From Fonticula-like sp. SCN 57-25 (taxonomy: Eukaryota; Nucleariida; Rotosphaerida): a stretch of DNA of 31,515 nucleotides. The stretch spans positions 1-31,515 of the forward strand of contig MEDX01000118.1 of NCBI GenBank assembly GCA_001724245.1. Direction: 5' to 3'. Both the position numbers and the translations under genes were made by a program. The notes beneath the pieces were generated by a model. The model did not search any database. It saw only the letters and a program-made list of their open reading frames with translations, and had not been told where the DNA came from. Below, one piece after another: positions 22,359-29,499 of the stretch (its first letter is position 1; every line of letters begins with the position of its first letter).

Positions 22359-23237
22359 ATGTCGCTTGCAGGAAAGGTGGCCCTGGTGGTGGGCGGCACG
22401 AGTGGAATCGGCCGCGGCTTCGCGGAATGGCTTGCTCAAAATGGTGCGTCCGTTTGCATCAGCGGTCGCAATCGTGAGCGCGGCGACGAGGTGGTGGCCT
22501 CCATGAAGAGTCGGTGCCCCTCGGACGCCGCGGACGCTCAGTTCGCCTTCCTTCCGGTCGACGCCATGCTTATCAAGGACACGAACCGTTTCTGCGAAGA
22601 GTACATGTTCTCTCACTCTCGTCTTGACTACCTTGTCCTTACGCCGGGTATTGCGTACTTTGGTGCCCGCCTCGAAACGAGCGAGGGTCTTGAGCAGAAG
22701 ATGGCGATCCACTACTACGGCCGCGTGTCCATTATCCTTGGCCTGATGCCGCTTCTTGAGCGCACTGCCGCTGATGACGCGGCTGACGTTCGTGTCCTCT
22801 CTGTGCTGTCAGCCGGCATGCATGGGCCGTACTCGCACTACCGCGAGGATCCCGAGCTCGTCAACAACTTCTCGCTCGCCAACTGCGCCAACGCCACTAG
22901 TCTCTACAATGACGTGGCTGTTACCAGCCTCGCCGAGGAGCACCCTCGTATCACTTTTTGTCACGCGAACCCGGGAATGGTCAACACCAACTGGGGATCG
23001 GACTTTAACCCGTTGCTTAAAGGACTCGTGCGAATTGGCCAGCTCTTTGCCAAGTCACCCATCACTTGCGCGACGCAGCTGTCGCCGGTTCTTGTGAGCC
23101 CCGAGTTTAAGGGCGGCGCTGTGTTTTCGTCGCAAACCGCTCAAAGGGTCAGCCCCAATACTGCGGCTCAGCCGGGCAAGGAATTTATCTGGAAGCACAC
23201 GCTTGACGTCATCAAGCGGCTCGGTGGCAAGGAGTAA
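22359..23237 (+). CDS. Short-chain dehydrogenase/reductase-like protein, catalytic lysine missing
   Basis: The protein has 292 residues in a single exon. I start it at the ATG giving MSLAGKVALVVGG, which is how SDR proteins begin. The Rossmann dinucleotide loop GGTSGIG is intact at residues 12-18. The NNAG-type motif is LTPG (94-97). A serine lies in LSVLSAG (147-153). The expected YxxxK active site reads YNDVA (183-187), so the tyrosine is present but the lysine is replaced by alanine. A similar YND variant followed by HPxxxFxHxxPG occurs in a group of poorly characterised fungal SDR proteins. The substrate is unknown and activity is doubtful. It is one of two intronless genes here. Confidence 0.82.
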   Translation: MSLAGKVALVVGGTSGIGRGFAEWLAQNGASVCISGRNRERGDEVVASMKSRCPSDAADAQFAFLPVDAMLIKDTNRFCEEYMFSHSRLDYLVLTPGIAYFGARLETSEGLEQKMAIHYYGRVSIILGLMPLLERTAADDAADVRVLSVLSAGMHGPYSHYREDPELVNNFSLANCANATSLYNDVAVTSLAEEHPRITFCHANPGMVNTNWGSDFNPLLKGLVRIGQLFAKSPITCATQLSPVLVSPEFKGGAVFSSQTAQRVSPNTAAQPGKEFIWKHTLDVIKRLGGKE

Positions 23238-23706
23238 TTTTTATGTTTCTTTCTTTTCCATGTGAATGTCTTTATAAGTTATATCTTCTTCCTTTCCTCC
23301 TCCGTTGGCCCGACAAATACACTGGTCGTCTTGTTTCGAATATTGCATAGGTCGCATCATCGATTTGGCGCTGTATCCCACCCAGATTCAACCCCAAACC
23401 ATATTTCGATCGTTTCGTCCAATTTCCTGATTGGCCGATGATTTACAGCCATCCAATCATGTCCTGACTTGCGTCTCACCAGGACCAATAGCATCGCACT
23501 ATCGAATGGGTTGACCAATCAGGCGCGATGTGGATGCCACTATTTCAGCTGTGCCGAATCGTTTCTCCAGATTCTTTCCCCCCCCTCTCTCCCCGCGCGT
23601 TTTTTTTCGTGCGGTAGCTACGCAGAGGCGCGGCGTGCTCAGCGCACCGGCCAGAGCAAGACTCCTCATCGACCACCACCGTTCATCCGGCCGTCGTCGC
23701 ACCTTG
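23238..23706 (+). promoter_or_regulatory. Promoter region of the small gene: CCAAT cluster and pyrimidine tract
   Basis: Five CCAAT motifs fall within about 100 bases: 23419-23423, 23430-23434 (inverted), 23453-23457, 23485-23489 and 23515-23519. A long pyrimidine tract follows at 23572-23594 (TTCTTTCC, then C and CT runs), then a T run near 23601-23608. CCAAT cluster plus pyrimidine tract is what one finds in front of strongly expressed genes in many fungi. No separate gene is supported in this stretch. Confidence 0.5.
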
Positions 23707-24083
23707 ATGCTACTGGTCCACCAGCTTGAAACTTTCGAGAAGACCAAGAACCGCACAGCGGAGACCATCGGCGGCCGGAATAATGGCGGTGGTAGTATGG
23801 TGCGTTGACTTTTATAACTACCTCGTTATATTAAATAATATATTTTTGCAGAGGAATCTTGCTCGTGGTTCCATTGACAACCCGATCATTTCGCTGTTTA
23901 GCCTGTCGCACGTTGCTGATAAGGTTCGTCTTTGTCTTGATAGATGGTTGCATGATGGCTGACGTGTTCCTATAGCTTGCAGACCTTCCCGCGTTCAACC
24001 GGCAGATTCTTTCTAACCTTTCTGGTGTTGGCTCCAAGACGTTCCATGTGAGCTTCAACATTCCTACTCTTGCGACTGCTTGA
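23707..24083 (+). CDS. Unrecognised small protein (ends uncertain)
   Basis: I do not recognise this family. Three exons with good junctions can be read: 23707-23799, 23852-23923 and 23976-24083, giving 90 residues. The introns are both 52 bases (donors GTGCGT and GTTCGT, acceptors TTTGCAG and CTATAG). Codons in the FEKTKNR segment and in exons 2 and 3 are strongly biased, which supports coding. The start may instead be the ATG at 23797, which abuts the first donor. The 3' end is open: a further donor (GTGAGC at 24048) could splice to 24116 or 24124 and change the last residues. There is no signal peptide or membrane segment. Visible motifs are a Gly/Asn patch and IDNPIISLF. Confidence 0.5.
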
Positions 24084-24133
24084 GGAAGACAAACACTTGG
24101 TTTCTTTGGTTTTAGTTTTTCAGCGATGCATGA

Positions 24134-24818
24134 TTCGCGAGTGAAGGTGGGTGCTTAAGGTGATGAAGGAGAGGAGTGGTGATGGACGAGGAGAGTTTGA
24201 ATGGAGGAGAAGGCGTTGTTTGTGGTTTTCTATGGGTTCGGGGGTATTTGGGTGTGACACGTGGCGCTATCAGGCATCTGATGTTGCGTCGCGTGGCTTG
24301 TCCAATCGCCTTTTCCTTGTCTGTGGAGTAACTTGAAGCATGTCTACTGTTCCTTAAATCTTTCTTTGGCTTGTTTCCCTTTTTTCTGGAGTTTTAGGCG
24401 ACCATCGTTGCTTTCGTCTTGTGTGCTGTTGTTAATGCTTTTTCATATGGTGTTTTCTTTTTCTCTGTCACGCGGTGCGTTTCCTGCGTTGACTAGTATA
24501 GCGCGCTGCTGTAGCGAACTGTTGCTGAGCTGTTTTACGTGAACTGCTTGGCTGCACACTCGCCGACTCCAGTTGTGGTTAGTTTTATTCTCTAGTTCGT
24601 TTGTTAGTCTGACCGGCCGCGGTTGTCATCCTGCGTATGCTTTTGTTGATCTAGATAAATACATACATTGGGCCGTTTAATTTCAGACCATTACCGCATT
24701 GCACAGTGTACACATTGCACTATAGGTATTATAACAAAAGCACATATCCCAGTGCGTCCACTTGCTTGGGTTGCGTGGTGCAACCCATCGTGTGTCACCG
24801 TTTTGCCCGTGTGGCACG
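24134..24818 (+). other. 685-bp stretch without a recognised gene
   Basis: The plus strand is purine-rich at first (about 24150-24220) and then T-rich to about 24600. No frame is convincing. It may be the 3' leader of the small gene, the promoter of the RNase P protein gene, or a non-coding RNA. A TATTATAA near 24727-24734 could be the TATA box for the gene starting at 24819. Confidence 0.4.
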
Positions 24819-25839
24819 ATGCTGGCGCGGCGGCAGGCAGATCTGCTGATAAAGTGCCACAGTAGACTATGGGGAAGGGCTTTTTCGCGTCCCTTGCCTG
24901 CAGCAGCAGGTGACAAACAGATCGCACGGCGTGGGCAGGACGGGCGTGGTGCGCGTGGTGGACATCGACCTGCGCCTGGGGTGGGATCATCGTCAGCGAC
25001 CATGCCGGCGGCCTCTCCTTCTAGTTCTGGCCCCTCGAGTGCCCCCACCACCGTAACCTCCACTATTAGTACTGTGAGTGGAGGCCGCCGTGTTATGACG
25101 TATGCGACACACGCAGATCTGCTGCGCCGCTTTCCCTGGTTGGCGCGGCTGCCTCCCCCGAATGCGGCGAGAGTCAAGAAGCGGCAGCAGAGATCGCTGA
25201 CCTCGGTGAAGAATACGGCGGCGACATTTATGGCAAAGGGAGCGTTCAGGTGGAACTGCGACTGTTTTCAGCTGAGGACAAGGAGATGGGACAATAGGGA
25301 ATGGAAGCAGCCAGGTACGGCATTCATTGTGGAAAGGCTATGCTGCGATGTAAAGATCGGTGCTCGCGGGTTTAATTTGTTGCGCAATTGGCGCGTGGTC
25401 CTGAGCCAACATCTTTTTACATTGAATACTTTATCATTTGTTTGGGTTCGCATTTGGTTAGGCGCCGATGTCGGTCCTCTTTGTTTGCCTTCCCACTTCA
25501 ATCCTCTGCTGCCAACTGTCTTCTAACTTTATTCTCAGCACTAAAGTGGCGTGTGAGCGTCCTCGTAACCAAGCGTGTCATTCGCAACGCTGTCGAGCGC
25601 AATGCTGTCCGCCGCAAACTAAAGTCTATTATTCGTCGCGCCATATCCGAGGCCCCAACAGGTACGCACGCTTTGTCCCTTTTTCCTGCGCCATTCTGCT
25701 CACGCAACGGGGCGGTCGTTCAATAGGATACGACTATACATTTGTGCCAAACAATGCCATTGCGGACGCCGATAACAGAAGGCTTGCCGAACGCGTGTCA
25801 ATGGCGTTCTCGCGCGTGCCGCGCCACGGCAAGCGGTAG
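24819..25839 (+). CDS. Bacterial-type RNase P protein subunit (RnpA-like), probably mitochondrial
   Basis: The protein has 243 residues from exons 24819-25314, 25539-25661 and 25727-25839 (introns 224 and 65 bases, donors GTACGG and GTACGC). The first 60 residues are rich in Arg and Ala with few acids, starting MLARRQADLLIK, and look like a mitochondrial presequence; a Ser/Pro/Thr-rich stretch follows. The RnpA core covers about residues 130-240. The lead segment is KKRQQ then FMAKGAFRWNCDCFQLR. The signature strand-helix is RVSVLVTKRVIRNAVERN followed by AVRRKLKSIIRRAI, which aligns with the bacterial VSKKVGxAVxRNRVKRxLRE helix (the last R of RNR is Ala). The final strand is GYDYTFVPNNAI, like GYDVVVIARPGA. 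In bacteria this protein helps the catalytic RNA bind precursor tRNA. The 5' exon boundary is less certain. Confidence 0.78.
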
Positions 25840-26072
25840 CAAAGTACCAAATTGAACTGTATCATTACTGTACAATATCGAGTGGTGAAGTGTACCACTT
25901 GAACAAATATATGTTTACGCGAGGGCAAAGTGCATTTGCAAGCGCGTACTCTTTATTTTTACCGTGTCTTTTGTATATTTGCATTGGAATTGGTCCAAGG
26001 CTGCGGTGACGAATCAAATCCACGTGGCCAGATTCGTTTGCTGTTCTGCGCGTCAACAGGCCCCGGGATCGA

Positions 26073-28211
26073 ATGTCGGTTCCTGTGTCGCGCCGATTCG
26101 GCGTTGGCGGCGGGTCGCGTACCGCCACGCCTTCTTTTTTGAGGCTATCTTTGAGCGCGTTATTTGTTTGCTTGTGCTTTTTGTCTGTTTCTGCGGCGTC
26201 GGTGCCAAAGGTGGCCGTTCGCCTTGCGGATCCCAGTTTGCCGAGCGTGCTGTCCTTTGCCGAGCGCCACGGCCTCGCCCTTCGCCACTATGTGACGGAG
26301 GACATTGTTCTGTTCGAGTCAGTTAATTCGGACACGATATCCTTCCAGCGGAATCTGACGCGTGTTGCGCGCTCGTCCGAGGCGCTCTGGAGTGCCGAGC
26401 AGCATCCTCTCCTGCGTGCCAAGCGGACGTTTGACGATCCGCTGTTCCCGCTGCAGTGGCATCTGGAGGCGGACTCTGCGTCGAGCATCAACGCGCAACC
26501 TGTGTGGGATAGCGGCAACCACGGCAGTGGCGTCGTTGTTGCTGTCGTGGATGACGGCCTCGACCACTCGCACCCCGACTTTGCCTCCACGTACAGCGCC
26601 GAGTGCAGCTACGACTTTAACTTTCTCGACGACGATCCGATGCCGACGCTCAAGGACGATGTGCACGGGACGCGCTGTGCTGGAGAAGTAGCCGCTGGCG
26701 CAAACGACGGGACGTGCGGCGTTGGCGTTGCGTACGAGGCCAAGGTGGCTGGTCTGCGCATCCTCTCTGGCGAGGTGAATGACGCGACGGAGGCGAGCGC
26801 GCTGTCGTACAAGTTGGACAAGGTGAGCATTTACAGCAGCTCATGGGGCCCGTATGATGACGGCAAGACGGTGGAGGCGCCCGGCCCGCTGACATCGAGC
26901 GTGCTTGCCAACGGTGTGCAGACCGGCCGCGGTGGCCGCGGGTCAATCTTTGTGTTCGCCAGCGGCAATGGTGGCTCCAACGACGACTGCAACTATGACG
27001 GGTACTCCAATTCGATCTACACGATTGCGATCGGCGCGGTGGACCGCAACCGCAAGACGCCGACGTACCAGGAAAACTGCGCAGCACAGCTGGCGGTGAC
27101 GTTTAGCAGCAACGCGAATGACTATATCACGACAACCGACGTCAATGGCCAGTGCACGAAGCGCATGGGCGGCACGTCGGCCGCCGCGCCGCTTGCCGCC
27201 GGTATTTTTGCGCTTGTCCTTTCGGCGCGTCCGGACCTCACCTGGCGCGACCTGCAGTGGCTCGTCGCGACCACCGCGGTTCCCATCGACGACGGCGGCG
27301 AGCTCGTCGATAACGCCGCCGGCCTGCGCTTCAGCCAGACGCGCGGGTTTGGCCTGCTTGACGCCGAGCGGCTCGTGCGCGCCGCCGAAACGTGGACGCT
27401 CGTTGGCGCCCACATCCGCGCACAGTTTCCCGCGGACGACGTCGGCAGCGACATCCCACAACAGGAAGCGGGCGGCGACGGTCTGCTCGTCACAAAGACC
27501 GTCGTCGCGCCCAAGCGCATGGCGCGCCTCGAGCACGTCCAGGTGTCTGTGACGGTCGAACACAAGTCGCGCGGTGATCTGTCGTATGAGTTGACGTGCC
27601 CGTCGGGGACGCGCAGCCTGCTCGCGAGGGCGCGCCGTCGTGACACGAGCCTCCACGGGCTCTCGTCATGGACGTTCATGACCGTCGCTTGTTGGGGAGA
27701 GGACCCCAATGGGACGTACGAGCTGCGCGTGCGCGACACTATCAACGCAGGCAGCACCGGAAAGCTCGTTCAGTGGGCGCTCAAGCTCAATGGCGAGCGG
27801 CAGGAGACGGACGAGCAGGACCCTACCGACGCGCCGACGGCCGCGCCATCCGACGAGCCAACCGGTGCACCGACTGAAGCGCCGACTGCCGGACCTACTG
27901 ACGCGCCGACTACCGCGCCGACGTCCACCACACCAACTGATTCGCCAGCAACGCCTGTACCGAGCGAAATTGACACGCTGCCGACGGACGCGCCGGTCGA
28001 AGGTGAAGAGGACGAGATGATGGTGTCGATCAGGACGATTGGCGTCGCGCTCGCTAGTATCGTGGTCGCCCTCTTGGCCTTTGTCGTGTACAAGGCGGTG
28101 GCCAAGAGGAGGGAGCAGGCGAAGCTGCAGCGCAGCCTCCGCGTGCGCCTCGACGGCGACGAGGAGCCAATCCTGTTCACGCTCGACACTGACGAGAACG
28201 ACCTTTTGTGA
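26073..28211 (+). CDS. Kexin/furin-type proprotein convertase (subtilase S8B)
   Basis: This membrane protease cleaves precursors after paired basic residues in the late Golgi. It has 712 residues in a single exon. A signal segment (about 24-42) is followed by a prodomain that ends RAKR (115-118), its own cleavage site. The catalytic residues are all present: Asp160 (VDDGLDH), His198 (VHGTRCAGE), oxyanion Asn299 (ASGNG) and Ser369 (GGTSAAAP). The P domain follows (about 440-590, ending near LKLNGE), then a Thr/Pro linker with repeated APT units (about 587-640), one transmembrane segment (about 651-671) and a short acidic tail that ends in ENDLL, a possible dileucine sorting signal. This order is that of yeast Kex2 and animal furin. 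The P domain and RAKR distinguish it from secreted subtilisins. Confidence 0.95.
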   Translation: MSVPVSRRFGVGGGSRTATPSFLRLSLSALFVCLCFLSVSAASVPKVAVRLADPSLPSVLSFAERHGLALRHYVTEDIVLFESVNSDTISFQRNLTRVARSSEALWSAEQHPLLRAKRTFDDPLFPLQWHLEADSASSINAQPVWDSGNHGSGVVVAVVDDGLDHSHPDFASTYSAECSYDFNFLDDDPMPTLKDDVHGTRCAGEVAAGANDGTCGVGVAYEAKVAGLRILSGEVNDATEASALSYKLDKVSIYSSSWGPYDDGKTVEAPGPLTSSVLANGVQTGRGGRGSIFVFASGNGGSNDDCNYDGYSNSIYTIAIGAVDRNRKTPTYQENCAAQLAVTFSSNANDYITTTDVNGQCTKRMGGTSAAAPLAAGIFALVLSARPDLTWRDLQWLVATTAVPIDDGGELVDNAAGLRFSQTRGFGLLDAERLVRAAETWTLVGAHIRAQFPADDVGSDIPQQEAGGDGLLVTKTVVAPKRMARLEHVQVSVTVEHKSRGDLSYELTCPSGTRSLLARARRRDTSLHGLSSWTFMTVACWGEDPNGTYELRVRDTINAGSTGKLVQWALKLNGERQETDEQDPTDAPTAAPSDEPTGAPTEAPTAGPTDAPTTAPTSTTPTDSPATPVPSEIDTLPTDAPVEGEEDEMMVSIRTIGVALASIVVALLAFVVYKAVAKRREQAKLQRSLRVRLDGDEEPILFTLDTDENDLL
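27820..27960 (+). repeat. Thr/Pro minirepeat in the convertase linker
   Basis: The DNA codes an imperfect run of four-residue units of the APT/xPT type (for example DAPT, EAPT, GAPT). It forms the spacer between the P domain and the membrane anchor and is likely to be O-glycosylated. Such repeats change length easily. Confidence 0.7.
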
Positions 28212-28496
28212 GAATTCAGCTAGGTTTTGTACGATTTAGACATTTTTTGTTGTAGCATTTCTATTGTATGGGAGTGTACATTATTATTTACTCAATACAT
28301 CGCCACGTTCATTTCCCCACAATCGACGCAGTATTGCCACAGTGCTGCTCGCAGGTAAAATCCCAGGGGAGTTTCCCAAAATAACACCTAAAAATATAAG
28401 AATGGCCGTGGAAACAGCAGTGTTTTCTACGCGATACTTTTTTTCGAGTGTTGACTAACTTCGACTTTCACCCCCCTTTCACGTTCCCCGCGCGCC

Positions 28497-29361
28497 ATGG
28501 CCAACATGAACGCCTCAAATGTGGCGGCCGCCGTCTTTAACATTAAGCACATCCTCATTGTTGTCCTTGTACGCATTTGTTTACTTTACGTGGCTGTCGT
28601 TTGCTAACGATTTTGCGTCTTGACTACTGCTTCATCTGCGGTCGTTCATTTTCTTGTACGATGATGACACGATTAGGTGTTGAGCTTTATCGGTTCCATG
28701 TCTGGCGTCCAGTACAATGTGGCGCTTTTCCTGTTTGGCCTCTATGCGCTCTTTGAGCACAACTCTGTCCAGCCGCTGCGCTACGTACGCCTCCTGATCT
28801 AGCATGCTCGTCACTAAACCTTCTCCAGTTTGGCGCCTTCACCGCGTTCAGCATCATTTCGGACATTACCATCTTGGCTGTCTACACGTACCCTTCGGCC
28901 CTCTTCCGCTTTGCCCTTGCGTACGCAATATTCTACAATATATTGTCCTTTCTATGTATAAACATGTCTATGTCTCGTTTTTTCTATTGTTTACCCTCTT
29001 GTCCGCTTGCTGCTTGACCAACTTTCGCCTTCTTTCGCCTTTGCTAATGCTCGTCCCTCTCGCCAGCATGGACATTATCTGCCTCCTGATGAAGCCTGTC
29101 CTTATCTTCCTTTCTATCCGCCTGCTCGGCGAGCGCGGCTCCCCGATCTCGTACAACCCCCCTTCGTGGGTCACTGGCGGGCAGCAGCAGCAGGCCGACG
29201 AGGACGGCGCCCCCGCGTACGCCTCCGGCAGCACGCCTGCCACGGGCGTGTACGTCACGGTCGGCGACAACGACACGATGGGCGGCAGCGATGGCAAGTT
29301 CTACTCGCCGCCACCAATGGAGGGGCAGGCCGGCGGCGAGCAGAACTACCAGCAGATGTAG
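28497..29361 (+). CDS. Small membrane protein, AGTRAP-like
   Basis: The protein has 188 residues from exons 28497-28568, 28677-28784, 28829-28920 and 29067-29361. All three introns (108, 44 and 146 bases) begin GTACGC. Hydrophobic segments cover about residues 17-31, 37-48 and 62-77, and a fourth about 91-107. The last reads DIICLLMKPVLIFLSI followed by GERG. The order (short N-terminus, helix with a GSMSGVQYN turn, FLFGLYALFEHNS, helix with DI, then LLLKP and a basic/ERG end) matches type-1 angiotensin II receptor-associated protein, where the same positions read DIxH and LLKPxxCxxxY-RERGG. The tail from about 120 is Gly/Pro/Gln-rich and specific to this gene. The host has no angiotensin system to expect, so a general trafficking role is inferred. 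Confidence 0.72.
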
Positions 29362-29383
29362 TGTGGTTTGGCTAGCAATGGAA

Positions 29384-29389
29384 AATAAA
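29384..29389 (+). terminator. Polyadenylation signal AATAAA
   Basis: A canonical AATAAA lies 23 bases after the AGTRAP-like stop codon, within the 138-bp gap to the convergent gene. Confidence 0.5.
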
Positions 29390-29499
29390 AGTATAAAGTG
29401 TTACTGTATTGACACTCGCGAGCAACGCATCGTATACACAAACCAGCACAAGGCCGAACCAAAACACTCCAAAAAGCCCATGTAGACATTGTACGATGT

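Noticed and set aside
24161-24281. C/D-box-like pair (TGATGA at 24161 and CTGA at 24278)
   Set aside because: No terminal stem and no convincing C'/D' boxes; the two motifs are common by chance.
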